Numbered from the stretch's first letter, positions 25,575 to 35,204 are shown. The stretch is 64,000 nt of DNA from Burkholderiales bacterium PBB2 (GCA_002255955.1 NKIM01000029.1:1-64000); one strand, 5' to 3'. Numbers and translations are program-made. Notes: generated by a model not told the origin, from the sequence alone.

Positions 25575-27116
25575 ATGAACGGCAGCAATATCAAGATCGG
25601 GACCCGTCTGGGCTTGGCGTTCGGGGCGGTGCTCTTGATCACGGCGGTGATTGCTGGCGTGGGGGTCTGGCGGCTTGGCTCTTTGAAGCAGGCTGCCGAT
25701 GTGCTGGCGACCGTCGAGATGGAGCGCAACAGCCTGGCTCAGCGCTGGAACGCCAACATCAACCTGAATTGGGTGCGCACCTCCGCGGCGCTGCAGGCCG
25801 CTGACCTTGCGCATGTGAAAGCGCTGCAGCAGGAGATGGACGCCACGTCCAAGGTCATTGGCGAGTTGCAAGGCCGTCTCGAGCCCTTGGTGGACGACGA
25901 CAAGGGCAAGGAGATCCTGGCCGCCATCGGCAAGGCGCGCGAAGCCTACCGAGGCCCGCGGTCCACGCTGCTCAAGCGCAAGCTCGCCGGCGAGGATGTC
26001 GCGGCCGAAGTCAGAACCGACTTGCTGCCCCTGGCCACCCGATACCTGGCCGAGCTGGACCGACTGGACCAGCACATGGATGCCATGCTGGCGAAGCGGC
26101 AAGCGGAGACCCAGCAAGTGGCGCGAACCGGGCAGTGGGCCCTGGCCATGGGCGCAAGCCTGTCGCTCTTGATGGGGCTGGCCTTTGCCTGGATTTCAAC
26201 GCGAGCGATCACTCGGCCCATTGGTCAGGCCGTCGGTTCGGCACAGGCAATCAGCGAGGGCAATCTGTCAGACGACATCAGGGTCGACGGCTCGGATGAG
26301 TCGGCTCAAATGCTTCAAGCACTGATGGCCATGCGCAAGAACCTGGCTCGCATCGTCGGTGAGGTGCGAGACAACGCGGACGGCGTCTCGCACGCCAGCG
26401 CAGAGATCGCCCAGGCCAACTTTGATTTGAGTGCCCGTACCGAGGTGCAGGCGAGTGCAATTCAGCAAACCGCCGCATCCATGGAGGAACTGAGCTCCAC
26501 GGTCCGACAAAACGCGGACAACGCGGTGCTGGCCAATCAGCTCTCCAAGAATGCCTCCGAAGTGGCCATCCGTGCGGGCGGTGTCGTCAATCGGGTGGTT
26601 GAAACGATGAAAGGCATCAATGACAGCTCTCGCAGGATTTCAGACATCATCGGCGTCATTGATGGCATTGCCTTTCAGACCAACATCCTGGCGCTGAACG
26701 CTGCCGTGGAGGCCGCTCGCGCGGGAGAGCAGGGGCGTGGCTTTGCGGTGGTGGCGTCTGAAGTGCGAAGTCTCGCGGGTCGTTCTGCCGAGGCGGCCCG
26801 GGAGATCAAGAGCCTGATCAACGTCAGCGTTGAACGTGTGGAACAGGGCAGCAGCCTGGTGGATCAAGCGGGTGTCACCATGTCTGAAGTGGTGGCTGCC
26901 ATCCAGCGTGTGACGGACATCATGGGCGAGATTAGTTCCGCGAGCGGTGAGCAAAGTTCCGGGGTGGCGCAGATTGGCGACGCGGTCCAGCAGATGGACC
27001 ACAGCACGCAACAGAACTCGGCCTTGGTGGAAGAGATGGCCGCGGCTGCGAGCAGCCTGCGCACTCAGGCGGCCGCCTTGGTCCAAGTCATGGCCATCTT
27101 CAAGCTTTCGCGTTGA
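25575..27116 (+). CDS. Methyl-accepting chemotaxis protein (4HB sensor)
   Basis: A 513-residue chemoreceptor. TM1 is near residues 12-31 (LGLAFGAVLLITAVIAGVGVW). A periplasmic four-helix-bundle-type sensor spans about 35-185, with RNSLAQRWNANINLNWVRT. TM2 is near 190-212, followed by HAMP. The signalling domain has the hairpin tip [18 protein letters not shown]. There is no C-terminal CheR/CheB-tethering pentapeptide; it ends MAIFKLSR. GGGAGG lies five bases before the ATG. No che genes are nearby, so it is an orphan receptor with unknown ligand. Confidence 0.93.
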   Translation: MNGSNIKIGTRLGLAFGAVLLITAVIAGVGVWRLGSLKQAADVLATVEMERNSLAQRWNANINLNWVRTSAALQAADLAHVKALQQEMDATSKVIGELQGRLEPLVDDDKGKEILAAIGKAREAYRGPRSTLLKRKLAGEDVAAEVRTDLLPLATRYLAELDRLDQHMDAMLAKRQAETQQVARTGQWALAMGASLSLLMGLAFAWISTRAITRPIGQAVGSAQAISEGNLSDDIRVDGSDESAQMLQALMAMRKNLARIVGEVRDNADGVSHASAEIAQANFDLSARTEVQASAIQQTAASMEELSSTVRQNADNAVLANQLSKNASEVAIRAGGVVNRVVETMKGINDSSRRISDIIGVIDGIAFQTNILALNAAVEAARAGEQGRGFAVVASEVRSLAGRSAEAAREIKSLINVSVERVEQGSSLVDQAGVTMSEVVAAIQRVTDIMGEISSASGEQSSGVAQIGDAVQQMDHSTQQNSALVEEMAAAASSLRTQAAALVQVMAIFKLSR

Positions 27117-27227
27117 GCCAGGAGTCCTGCGTCGCCAGCCCCATGCTTGCTTGCGGATCTGATGGGCTCTCGCCACGAGAGCTCTCACCAAGCTGCTGAG
27201 TCTGCTCACGCTCAGTCAGAGCGGGAC

Positions 27228-27251
27228 AAAAAAGAGCTGCCAGGGCTCTTT
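27228..27251 (-). terminator. Terminator of the decayed Bug gene
   Basis: On the minus strand, stem AAAGAGC/GCTCTTT with a 7-base loop, followed by six T residues. It sits 36 bases beyond the Bug pseudogene stop. The stem also faces the plus-strand chemoreceptor end but has only a short T tract on that side. Confidence 0.65.
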
Positions 27252-27286
27252 GCTTCTGCACAAATGAGGGGGTGATCTGCTTCCAC

Positions 27287-27529
27287 TCACTCGATCACCA
27301 CCTTGGCGTCCTTGACCAGCTCGGCGAGCTTTTCGGTCTCGCCCTTGATCAGCTGGGCCATCTGATCCGGGCTGTTGCCGATGGCTTCGGCGCCGATCTC
27401 AGCCATGCGTTTGCGAAACTCGGGCGAGTGGATGATCTTGGCCATCTCGGTGTTGAGTCTCGCCTTGATGTCCTTGGGCGTGGCCGGCGGGGCCAGCACG
27501 CCGAACCAGGTACCTGCAGTGTGCATCAC
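27287..27529 (-). pseudogene. Bug-family (TctC-type) solute-binding protein, C-terminal remnant
   Basis: About 80 codons ending in a normal stop encode a recognisable C-terminus of a Bug/TctC periplasmic binding protein: TWFGVLAPPATPKDIKARLN, EFRKRMAEIGAEAIGNSPDQ and AELVKDAKVVIE. The N-terminal three quarters are missing, and sequence upstream of 27530 shows no homology in any minus frame. The terminator after it is retained. It abuts a LysR remnant on the other strand. Loss is recent enough that the C-terminal reading frame is still clean. Confidence 0.8.
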
Positions 27530-27540
27530 CGGCCTACCTG

Positions 27541-27789
27541 GCTCAGCACGGCGTGCCCAAGGTGCCGCGCGACTTGAGCAAGCCCCAGTGCATCGGCATT
27601 CGCCAAGGGGAAGAGAGGCCTGCGGTGTCTGGCGCTTGTCGACCGGGCGCGGCAAGAACGTTCACACCGAGGCGATCAAGACACGCGGCCTATCCTCAGC
27701 GCCACCAACTCGCCGCGCGCGTGGGTGCATGCGTGGACTGCATGGAGCAGGCCTTTCGCCAGCAGCCGGTGCTGGGGCAGGGGGCTTGA
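27541..27789 (+). pseudogene. LysR-family regulator, degraded C-terminal remnant
   Basis: Pieces of a LysR effector-binding domain lie in two frames: HGVPKVPRDLSKPQCIGIRQGEE (27544 on, frame of 27553), then VWRLSTGRGKNVHTEAIKTRG in the next frame, then RHQLAARVGACVDCMEQAFR back in the first, with a stop at 27789. The order (CIGIR, WRL, terminal LAARV..D..E.F) is that of a LysR C-terminus with at least two frameshifts and an internal deletion. The DNA-binding half is absent. With the Bug remnant it marks a lost carboxylate-uptake locus. Confidence 0.6.
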
Positions 27790-27814
27790 GTGGACAGGGG
27801 CCCGTGAGTGCGGC

Positions 27815-28390
27815 TCAGTCTGCCGGGTGCGGAATCGAGGTCGATTGAAGCGCACGAGCAGGGTTGCCCACCACGGTGGCTGATGGCGGAACGTCCCGGG
27901 TCACCACGCTGCCGGCGCCGATGATGGCACCGTCGCCGATGCTCACCCCCGGCAAGACCATGGCGCCACCGCCGATCCAGACATCACGGCCGATTGAAAT
28001 CGGGCGGCCACGTTCGAGGCCTTGGCGGCGCAGCTCCACTTCCCTGGGGTGATCGGCGGTCAGCAGCTGAACGCCAGGGCCGATCTGGCTGCGCTCGCCG
28101 ATGGTGACCAGCGCCACATCGAGGACCACGCAGCTGAAGTTGAGTGAAGCCCCTGCGCCCACTCGCAGGTTGTAGCCGTAGTCGCAATGGAAGGGCGCAC
28201 GAATGAAGGCGCCTTCTCCGAAATGCCCGAGGTGGCTGTGCAAGAGCTCGATGCGGTCTTCATACGAGAGACCCACTGACAAATTGAACCGGTCCAACCA
28301 CGCCTGGTTGCGAATCAGATCGGCGAACAGCTCGGGATCCTGGGCCGTGTAGAGCTCGCCGTCGAGCATGCGTTGCTTTTGAGATTTCAT
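27815..28390 (-). CDS. Sugar O-acetyltransferase (Maa/LacA/NodL type)
   Basis: A 191-residue left-handed beta-helix acetyltransferase. The N-terminal Mac domain is [20 protein letters not shown]. Hexapeptide repeats follow ([53 protein letters not shown]), with the catalytic His in LLTADHP and the ending ATVVGNPAR. It transfers acetyl from acetyl-CoA to a sugar hydroxyl in the cytoplasm. ATG 28390 has AGGA five to six bases upstream. It lies 84 bases after the SDR gene on the same strand and may be cotranscribed. Confidence 0.93.
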   Translation of the reverse strand: MKSQKQRMLDGELYTAQDPELFADLIRNQAWLDRFNLSVGLSYEDRIELLHSHLGHFGEGAFIRAPFHCDYGYNLRVGAGASLNFSCVVLDVALVTIGERSQIGPGVQLLTADHPREVELRRQGLERGRPISIGRDVWIGGGAMVLPGVSIGDGAIIGAGSVVTRDVPPSATVVGNPARALQSTSIPHPAD

Positions 28391-28474
28391 CGTGGTCCTG
28401 CACATCGCGAATGTGTTGTGGCTGGAGTGTGCGCGCGGCCGGTGCGCGTCAGCTTGCCCGCTGGGCGGGCATCC

Positions 28475-29281
28475 TCAGGACAGTCCGAAACTCTTGCGAA
28501 GGCTGGCGTCAACCAGCGGAGCAGGCAGGAAGCGGCGCAGCTTGCTGAGCAAGGTGGCCTCACCCTTGGGCGTCCGGCGCATCTGCCAGCGGCCCAGAGC
28601 CGCTTCCACGATGGTGGCGGCCACCGTGCTTGGCGCCGGTGCATTCTGAACCTGCTTGACGATGGTTTGCGAGGCTGTGCCGCGCGCCGTGTCATAGGCC
28701 AGGATGCGGCCCGAGACCTGCGGCGCATTCTGGTCGAGATGGGTTTTGGTGTACGACGGCTCCACCAGAACCACACGGATGCCCAGGTGGCGCACCTCGT
28801 GATCCAGGGTTTCCGACATGCCCTCGACCGCATGCTTGGAGGCTGAGTACAGGCCCATATACGGCGCTGGCAGAAAACCGAGCACCGAGCTGACATTGAC
28901 GATGCGGCCCGCTCGCTGCGCTCGCATCTGAGGTAACACCGCTCGGATGGTGCGCAGTGCACCGAACACATTGGTGTCGAACAAGGCTTGCGCCTCTGCG
29001 ACCGAAGTTTCTTCGATGGCGCCGAGCAGGCTGCCCCCGGCGTTGTTGACCAGCACATCGATGCGAGAGCTGGCCTCAAGGATGCGCTGCACCGCCTGCT
29101 GGACCGAAGCTTCGTCGCGCACATCCATCTCCAGCAGGATCACGCCGGGGATGGGCGCTGCTTTTTGCAGATCGCGAACGGAGCCGTAGACCGTGCATCC
29201 GCGCTGGGTGAACAACTCGGCCGCGGCCCGGCCGATGCCGGACGAGACGCCTGTGACGAGGACAACTTGAGACGTGGGCAT
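28475..29281 (-). CDS. Short-chain dehydrogenase/reductase
   Basis: A 268-residue classical SDR. The cofactor motif TGVSSGIG is at residues 10-17, DVRDEASV follows, then VNNAGGS, catalytic Ser in [13 protein letters not shown] and the YSASK active-site pair. The N-terminus suggests NADP(H) or NAD(H) use without clear preference. The substrate is unknown. It lies 89 bases after a thioesterase gene on the same strand, under the likely control of the TetR repressor encoded upstream. Confidence 0.92.
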   Translation of the reverse strand: MPTSQVVLVTGVSSGIGRAAAELFTQRGCTVYGSVRDLQKAAPIPGVILLEMDVRDEASVQQAVQRILEASSRIDVLVNNAGGSLLGAIEETSVAEAQALFDTNVFGALRTIRAVLPQMRAQRAGRIVNVSSVLGFLPAPYMGLYSASKHAVEGMSETLDHEVRHLGIRVVLVEPSYTKTHLDQNAPQVSGRILAYDTARGTASQTIVKQVQNAPAPSTVAATIVEAALGRWQMRRTPKGEATLLSKLRRFLPAPLVDASLRKSFGLS

Positions 29282-29370
29282 GGTGGGCTCGATTCAGAAA
29301 CAAAAGTGGGAAAACAGTGGATGGGCGCTGCAGTTCTGCAGAGGGCGGTCAGCGGCGGGCGAGGGCGCTG

Positions 29371-29934
29371 TCATGCCGCGCGCGCGGCCTCGGTGGGGCC
29401 GGGTTGGGGGTGATCGAAGATCAGGCAGGTGGTGGTGGCATGGGCGTACAGCTTGCCGTCCGGCCCGACGATGCGGCCCTCCGCAGTTCCGACCTGGCGC
29501 CCGACATGGAGAACCCGGCCTTCTGCGCGAACCAGCAGCACCGCATCGGTGAGTGCGCGGACCAAGTTCACCTTGAGCTCCAGGGTGGTATAGCCGCGCC
29601 CGGCGGGCAGGGTGCTGTGAATTGCACAAGCCACGGCCGAATCCAGCAAGGCTGCAAACCACCCGCCGTGAACGGTGCCGTGCGGGTTGTAGTGGCGCCG
29701 CTGCGGACGACCTTGGAACACAGCCAATCCGGGTGAAACCTGAATCGGCACAAAGTCGAGGGTCTCGCCCATGGGTGGCGTGGCCAACCGTCCTGCAAAG
29801 ATGGCATCAAAGATCTCCATCCCTGAAAGTTCGCTGGTGCGCTGCTGTGAGTTGGGCAGGCTGTCGGTCCGCAGCCGGCTGCGGATGGAGCGTTCCTCCT
29901 CAGCCCACTGTTCCAGGGTGTCGATGTGGCTCAT
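29371..29934 (-). CDS. PaaI-family hotdog thioesterase
   Basis: A 187-residue hotdog-fold protein. The PaaI motif is NPHGTVHGGWFAALLDSAVACA, and LELKVNLVRALTD and GRIVGPDGKLYAHATTTCLIF follow. It should hydrolyse acyl-CoA thioesters in the cytoplasm. It is first of a probable thioesterase-SDR(-acetyltransferase) unit and is preceded by an operator-like palindrome at 30049-30064 that also occurs before the tetR gene. Confidence 0.9.
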   Translation of the reverse strand: MSHIDTLEQWAEEERSIRSRLRTDSLPNSQQRTSELSGMEIFDAIFAGRLATPPMGETLDFVPIQVSPGLAVFQGRPQRRHYNPHGTVHGGWFAALLDSAVACAIHSTLPAGRGYTTLELKVNLVRALTDAVLLVRAEGRVLHVGRQVGTAEGRIVGPDGKLYAHATTTCLIFDHPQPGPTEAARAA

Positions 29935-30048
29935 GTGCGTGTGTGATGGTGCTTAGGGCGAAGGCCGGGTCCGGCAGGCTTGGCGCTGGACAGGGCTGTG
30001 TCGGGGCGGGACAAGCTCGGCGCCGAGCCATCTGTCAGTCCTGATGCG

Positions 30049-30064
30049 TATGATGATCGTCATA
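30049..30064. promoter_or_regulatory. Candidate TetR operator, thioesterase side
   Basis: TATGATGATCGTCATA, a near-perfect palindrome in the gap between the thioesterase start and the tetR stop. A matching site lies before tetR at 30705-30720; on the same reading they share TATGATGnnCGTnATA. Confidence 0.65.
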
Positions 30065-30106
30065 TTCTTGGGTAAAAAAATGAACTCGCGGGCTGTGCAC
30101 TCTGCC

Positions 30107-30694
30107 TCAGGCTCCGGGCACGGCGCCATGCATTCGAATCAGTGATTGGCGCGTCGCGGCCAGCAAGTCGCGACCCGCTTTGCCGCCGAGCGTGCGTGCC
30201 AGTTGCAGGGCGCCGACCATGGTTGCCGCCACCACCGCGGCCTGAGCGGTGTCGCTTCCTGGTGGCCATGCGTTTTCCACCAGCGAAAGCAGTTCCTTGA
30301 CTCGGCTTCGGGCTTCATCCCGCACGGCGTCCTCTTGCCGCGTCATCTCCGATGCCAGGGCCGCGACGACGCACCCTTGCTCCGAGGCTTCGATGTTGGC
30401 GTCATGCAGGTAGGCCCAGACCAGCGCTTCGAACCGAGAACCCCCTTTGGCCATACGCCGCTCGACCGCCTGCTCCAGCGCCATGCGGCTGTCACGACTG
30501 GCTCTTTGCATGGCTTCGACGAGCAGGGCGTCACGAGACGCGAAGTGCGCGTAGAAACCACCGTGGGTCAGGCCCGCTTCTTTCATGATGTCCGCGACAC
30601 CAACGCCGCGGTATCCGGCACGTCGGATCGCCCGCGCAGCAACCTCCACGATGCGGTCGTGGCTCAGTTGTTTGCGCTTGGGTTGGCTCGTCAT
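30107..30694 (-). CDS. TetR-family transcriptional repressor
   Basis: A 195-residue regulator. The N-terminal helix-turn-helix is RIVEVAARAIRRAGYRGVGVADIMKEAGLTHGGFYAHFASRDALL. The ligand domain follows (about 60-190), with the conserved Cys in EQGCVVAALASEM as in AcuR/NemR-like members that sense electrophiles or acyl compounds. ATG 30694 is used, not the TTG nine bases upstream. A palindrome 10 bases before the ATG suggests autorepression, and a second copy precedes the thioesterase gene. Confidence 0.92.
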   Translation of the reverse strand: MTSQPKRKQLSHDRIVEVAARAIRRAGYRGVGVADIMKEAGLTHGGFYAHFASRDALLVEAMQRASRDSRMALEQAVERRMAKGGSRFEALVWAYLHDANIEASEQGCVVAALASEMTRQEDAVRDEARSRVKELLSLVENAWPPGSDTAQAAVVAATMVGALQLARTLGGKAGRDLLAATRQSLIRMHGAVPGA

Positions 30695-30704
30695 TGTTTG
30701 CAAA

Positions 30705-30720
30705 TATTACGGCCATCATA
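30705..30720. promoter_or_regulatory. Candidate TetR operator, autoregulatory
   Basis: Reverse strand TATGATGGCCGTAATA, matching 13 of 16 positions of the site at 30049-30064. It is so close to the tetR ATG that binding would block transcription start or early elongation. Confidence 0.6.
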
Positions 30721-30846
30721 TTTTTCGGTCAAGCCGTTTCTTGCGGCCGGCTTTGACAGCGCGGTTCTGGTGGGTGGATCGGAACCAGGCCCTGCTTCGC
30801 GCTGGCCGGGGTTCAGCGCACGTTCACCGTGCTCGTAGCCGATTTG

Positions 30847-31875
30847 CTAGCGCCTGGACTCCAAGGCCTTGCCCGTGGAGCTGCGGACCACCAGGCGGGG
30901 CGCTTTCGCGACCTGCATGGGCGCGGCATCTCCCGGTTGAGCCGTGATTTCTGAGAGCAGCAACTGCACAGCGAGCGCTGCGGCCTCTTCGGTGGGAACG
31001 GCGACGGTGGTCAGTGCCGGCCGCATTTGATGCGCCATTTGAATGTCGGTGACGCCCACGACCGACAGGTCTCGGGGAACCTCCAGCCCCAAGTCTGCCG
31101 CGGCCTGCAGAACGCCAAAAGCCGGCAGATCGTTGGTTGCAAAAACGGCGGTGATGGAGGGCGTGGTGGCCAGCAAGCTGTGAGCGGCATTCCGGCCGTC
31201 GTCGATGGTGTCATGGCCAAAGCGAATATGGTCTGCTGGCAACTCAACACCCGCGCGTTCCACGGTGTCCATGAACCCTTGCAGGCGCCAACGATGGTTG
31301 CCGCTGGGCTCGCTGCCGACCACCGCACCCAGGCTTCGGTGTCCCAGCCGCAAAAGATGTTCGGCGGCCAGAACACCGGCCTGGTACAGATCGACCGCAA
31401 CGCAGGGCAGCGGCGGCGGCTCCTGAGGGCGCTCCCACATGCACAGCACGACGGGAACGCCCCGTTGACGCAGCTCTTGCAGCGCCTTGAGCTGCACGAA
31501 GTCTGCGTTCATGACGATCACGCCCTGCGACAGAGCGCCGCCCACCGCATCCAGGTAGGCGCGCTCCTGGGCTGGATCGTCGTTGGTGTTGCAGACCAGG
31601 AGGAAGTAACCCAGCTTTCGCGCGGCTCGCTCCACTTGCAAGGCAAATTCTGGATAGAACGGGTTGGCGATGCTGCTGACCACCAGGGCGATGGTGGAGG
31701 GCTTGCCCTCCACCAGCGCGCGGGCCATCAAGTTGGGGCGGTAGCCGAGGCTCTCGACGGCGGCGAGTACACGTCGGCGCGTCTCTTCGCCGACCTTGCC
31801 GCGGCCACGCAGCACATTGGAAACGGTGGCGGCGGTCACTCCGGCGACTTGTGCAACCTGAACAAGTGTGGTCAT
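30847..31875 (-). CDS. LacI-family repressor of the galactan regulon (GanR/GalR-like)
   Basis: A 342-residue regulator. The N-terminal helix-turn-helix is LVQVAQVAGVTAATVSNVLRGRGKV, with the hinge RPNLMARALVEGK. The periplasmic-binding-protein-like sensor follows (ALVVSSIANPFYPEF, FATNDLPAFGVLQAA, DLSVVGVTDIQMA). ATG 31875 overlaps the galK stop (ATGA), making it the last gene of the GH42-galE-galT-galK operon. Three LacI-type palindromes (37220, 37438, 49893) sit before the three galactan transcription units, so it most likely represses all of them and is released by galactose or a galacto-oligosaccharide. Confidence 0.92.
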   Translation of the reverse strand: MTTLVQVAQVAGVTAATVSNVLRGRGKVGEETRRRVLAAVESLGYRPNLMARALVEGKPSTIALVVSSIANPFYPEFALQVERAARKLGYFLLVCNTNDDPAQERAYLDAVGGALSQGVIVMNADFVQLKALQELRQRGVPVVLCMWERPQEPPPLPCVAVDLYQAGVLAAEHLLRLGHRSLGAVVGSEPSGNHRWRLQGFMDTVERAGVELPADHIRFGHDTIDDGRNAAHSLLATTPSITAVFATNDLPAFGVLQAAADLGLEVPRDLSVVGVTDIQMAHQMRPALTTVAVPTEEAAALAVQLLLSEITAQPGDAAPMQVAKAPRLVVRSSTGKALESRR

Positions 31876-33062
31876 CCCGCCATGGTACCTGTAGCGTCGA
31901 GATGAACAGACGCCGCGCCCGGGCCAGCCTCGCACAGATAGACCAGTGCCGGCAGGCCCTCGGGCGAGCGGTAGCCCGCCTCCAAAGCAGCCATGGCCGC
32001 CGGCACCAGCGCTTGGGGCAGGAGCGCAATGACACAGCCGCCAAAACCCCCGCCCGTCATGCGCGCGCCACCGGCGCTGCCCACCACACCCTGCAGCAGG
32101 CTGGCCAGTTGATCGATAGCCGGGGTGGTGATCTCGAAGTCGTCGCGCATGGACGCATGCGATGCCGCCATCAGTTCGCCCAAGCTCTGCATATCGCCGC
32201 TGCGCAGGGCCTGCGTGGCGGCCAGCACGCGCTGGTTCTCGGTGATGATGTGACGAGCTCGGCGCATGACCGTGTCGGGCAGTTCAGTGGCTGCAAGCAT
32301 CGCCAGTGTGGCGTCACGCAAGGCAGGGACGCTCATGGCGCGGGCTGCCGCCTCGCATTGCTGGCGCCGCTCGTTGTAGGCGCTGTCCACCAGACCGCGC
32401 CGCACCCGGGAGTGCGCAATCAGCAGTGCGGTGCCGCTGGGCAGTGAAACGGGTTCGGTGTCCAGGCTGCGGCAATCAATCAGCAGCGCGTGGCCGGGCT
32501 GGCCTTCTGCGCTGGCCAGTTGGTCCATGATGCCGCACTGGCATCCGACAAATTGGTTCTCGGCCTGCTGCGCGAGGCGTGCCAGTTGCTTGCCGCTGCG
32601 CGTCTCATGGCCCGAAAGGGTTTGAGCCGCACGCAGCAGGGCGAGGGCCAGCGAGGCGGATGAACTCAACCCAGCGCCCATGGGCACGTCGCCGGCGATC
32701 ACCAGGTTCATGCCCGGGAGGTTCGGCGCCAGTGCTACAAGCTGAGCCAAGGTGCCGCGCACATGGTCGCGCCAGCCGCTTTCCGGGTGGTGGGGCGGGT
32801 TCGCTTCGAGCTTGAACAGATCTTCGGCCTGGTCCTCATCCAGCGCCGTGGCCAGCACCTGGCCGTCGCTTCGCGTGCCGGCGGCAACCCAGGTGTTGCG
32901 GTCAATGGCTGCAGGCAGCACGAAGCCGTCGTTGTAGTCGGTGTGCTCGCCAATCAGATTGACACGCCCGGGCGCCCGAGCCAGCACGGTGGGCATCGTG
33001 CCGTGCCGTTCCTGATAGGCCTGGATGGCGGCCAAGGCCGTGGGGGGGAATTGCTGGGTCAT
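31872..33062 (-). CDS. galK: Galactokinase
   Basis: A 396-residue GHMP kinase. The galactokinase signature is GRVNLIGEHTDYNDGFVLP, the phosphate-binding loop is PMGAGLSSSASLALALL and the third motif is ARMTGGGFGGCVIALL. It phosphorylates alpha-galactose at C1, step one of the Leloir pathway, in the cytoplasm. ATG 33062 is chosen; a TTG at 33074 overlapping the galT stop is possible. Confidence 0.96.
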   Translation of the reverse strand: MTQQFPPTALAAIQAYQERHGTMPTVLARAPGRVNLIGEHTDYNDGFVLPAAIDRNTWVAAGTRSDGQVLATALDEDQAEDLFKLEANPPHHPESGWRDHVRGTLAQLVALAPNLPGMNLVIAGDVPMGAGLSSSASLALALLRAAQTLSGHETRSGKQLARLAQQAENQFVGCQCGIMDQLASAEGQPGHALLIDCRSLDTEPVSLPSGTALLIAHSRVRRGLVDSAYNERRQQCEAAARAMSVPALRDATLAMLAATELPDTVMRRARHIITENQRVLAATQALRSGDMQSLGELMAASHASMRDDFEITTPAIDQLASLLQGVVGSAGGARMTGGGFGGCVIALLPQALVPAAMAALEAGYRSPEGLPALVYLCEAGPGAASVHLDATGTMAG

Positions 33063-33070
33063 GGCTGGGC

Positions 33071-34120
33071 TCAACGCTGGCGGTAATGGATCGGGGCAAG
33101 CTCGCGCAGGCGCGCCGCCGCTTGCTCAGGGGTCAGGTCACGCTGGGATTCGGCCAGCAGTTCGAAGCCCACCATGAATTTGCGAACGGTGGCGCTGCGC
33201 AGGAGAGGTGGGTGGAAGTGGGCATGCAGTTGCCAGTGCGGCGAAGGCACAGCAGTGGGGCCACTGGGTGCGCCATGCCATCCCATCGAATAGGGGAAGC
33301 TGCACTGGAACAGGTTGTCGTAGCGGACGGTCAGCTGGCGCACGATGTCAGCCAGGCTGGCCTGCTGCTCATGGCTGAGCTGATGCATCTGCTGCACCGC
33401 AAAGCGCGGCAGCACCAAGGTTTCGAACGGCCACTCGGCCCAATAGGGAACGATGACCAGCCAGTCCTGGTTCTGCACGACCACCCGTTCGCCATCGGCG
33501 GCCTCGGCGCGCGCCAGCGACAGCAGCATGGGCTCGCCGTGGGTGTTCATCCAGTCACGCTGGTGTTGGTCTTCGCGTTGCGGAAGGTCGGGCACGAAAT
33601 CACTGGCCCAGACCTGGCCGTGCGGGTGCGGGTTGGAGCATCCCATCATGGCGCCCTTGTTCTCGAACACCTGGACCCAACGCCAGCGCTGCGCCAGCTC
33701 TTCGGTCTGTGCGCACCAGGTTTCAACCACGCCGAGCAAGGCCGCATCGTCGAGCTCTGGCAGGCTGCGGCTGTGGTCCGGTGAGAAGCAGATCACGCGG
33801 CTGGTGCCACGCGCCGGTTGTGCCTGAAACAGGGCTCCGGCTGCGTCGGTCTCGCTGGGTCCGGGAACATCGGCCATCAAGGCGGCGAAATCGTTCTCGA
33901 ACACAAAGGTGCCGGTGTAGGGCGGGTTCTGTTCGCCATTGATGCGCGTGTTGCCGGCGCAGAGGTAGCAGCTCGGATCGTGGGCCGGGCGAATTTCGTT
34001 GTCAGGGCTCTCGGTCTGTCCCTGCCACGGGCGCTGACTGCGCTGTGGTGAGACCAGCACCCAGCGCCCGGCGAGCGGGTTGTAGCGGCGATGGGAATGG
34101 CGGTTGCGGTCGAAGGTCAT
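33071..34120 (-). CDS. galT: Galactose-1-phosphate uridylyltransferase
   Basis: A 349-residue HIT-superfamily enzyme. The active site is NPHPHGQVW with nucleophilic H167. Zinc-site residues occur in CYLCAGN, and substrate motifs include [16 protein letters not shown]-like text at the N-terminus ([17 protein letters not shown]) and HFHPPLLRS near the C-terminus. It swaps UMP between UDP-glucose and galactose-1-phosphate. It lies 30 bases after galE and is followed almost without gap by galK. Confidence 0.96.
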   Translation of the reverse strand: MTFDRNRHSHRRYNPLAGRWVLVSPQRSQRPWQGQTESPDNEIRPAHDPSCYLCAGNTRINGEQNPPYTGTFVFENDFAALMADVPGPSETDAAGALFQAQPARGTSRVICFSPDHSRSLPELDDAALLGVVETWCAQTEELAQRWRWVQVFENKGAMMGCSNPHPHGQVWASDFVPDLPQREDQHQRDWMNTHGEPMLLSLARAEAADGERVVVQNQDWLVIVPYWAEWPFETLVLPRFAVQQMHQLSHEQQASLADIVRQLTVRYDNLFQCSFPYSMGWHGAPSGPTAVPSPHWQLHAHFHPPLLRSATVRKFMVGFELLAESQRDLTPEQAAARLRELAPIHYRQR

Positions 34121-34150
34121 GAGGTCGTCCGGAGGGGTATCGATCGGGTT

Positions 34151-35197
34151 TCAGCGGGCGCGGTATCCCTGGGGATGGCGCGACTGCCAGCGCCAGGTGT
34201 CATCGCACATCTGTTGCAGGCTCAATTGAGCCTGCCAGCCCAGCTTGTCGCGTGCGCGGCTGGCGTCTGCCCACATTTGGGCCACGTCGCCGGGCCGGCG
34301 CTCCACGATTCGTGTGGGCAACTCACGCCCGCAGGCCCGCTCGAATGCCGCCTTCAGCTCCAACACGCTGTGGCCGCGCCCGGTGCCCAGGTTCAGCACA
34401 TGCAAGCCCGCCTCTCGCCGCAAGAGCTCCAGGGCCGCCACATGGCCATCGGCCAGATCGAGCACATGCAGATAGTCGCGTACGCCCGTGCCGTCGACGG
34501 TGGGGTAGTCGCTGCCAAAGATGCGCAACTCAGGCTGGCGGCCTACGGCGACCTGTGCAATGAAGGGCATCAAGTTGTTGGGTGTGCCTTGCGGATCTTC
34601 GCCGAGTTCCCCGCTGGGGTGGGCGCCCACCGGATTGAAGTAACGCAGCGCAGCGACGGACCAGCTTGGGTCCGATGCGGCCAGGTCGGCCAAGATCTGC
34701 TCGACTTGCCATTTGCTACGACCGTAGGGGCTGGTGGGTACTCCGGTCATGTCCTCGGTCAGCGGCATGACGCGCGCTTCTCCGTAGACCGTGGCCGAGG
34801 AGCTGAACACGATGTGTCGCACGCCGTGCTGCCTCATGGCTTGCAGCAGTTGCACGCTGCCCGCCACATTGACTTCGGCGTAGTCCAGCGGCAGGCGTAC
34901 CGACTCGCCGACCGCTTTGAGGCCTGCAAAATGGATCACCGCGTCGATGCGCTGCTCGGCAAACACGCGGTCCAGCGCGGCACGGTCTCGCACATCGGCA
35001 CGGTACAGCTGCGGTGCGTAACCCGTCAGCCGTTCGATGCGTTGGAGCACCTCGGGGTGGCTGTTGCTGAAGTTGTCCAGAATCAGCGGCGTCCAGCCGG
35101 CTTCGATCAGGCGTATCACCGTGATGCTGCCGATGTAGCCGGCGCCGCCGGTGACGAGAACGCGCCGCGCGGCGCTGGGGAAGAGTTGGCTAGACAT
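34151..35197 (-). CDS. galE: UDP-glucose 4-epimerase
   Basis: A 348-residue extended SDR. The NAD-binding motif is VTGGAGYIGS (about residues 14-23). The catalytic Ser is in FSSSATVYGE and the Tyr-Lys pair in SPYGRSKWQVE. GalE-specific stretches are LRYFNPVGAHPSGELGEDPQG and GTGVRDYLHVLDLADGH. It interconverts UDP-galactose and UDP-glucose. It starts 7 bases after the GH42 stop. Confidence 0.97.
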   Translation of the reverse strand: MSSQLFPSAARRVLVTGGAGYIGSITVIRLIEAGWTPLILDNFSNSHPEVLQRIERLTGYAPQLYRADVRDRAALDRVFAEQRIDAVIHFAGLKAVGESVRLPLDYAEVNVAGSVQLLQAMRQHGVRHIVFSSSATVYGEARVMPLTEDMTGVPTSPYGRSKWQVEQILADLAASDPSWSVAALRYFNPVGAHPSGELGEDPQGTPNNLMPFIAQVAVGRQPELRIFGSDYPTVDGTGVRDYLHVLDLADGHVAALELLRREAGLHVLNLGTGRGHSVLELKAAFERACGRELPTRIVERRPGDVAQMWADASRARDKLGWQAQLSLQQMCDDTWRWQSRHPQGYRAR

Positions 35198-35204
35198 TGC
35201 GGGC

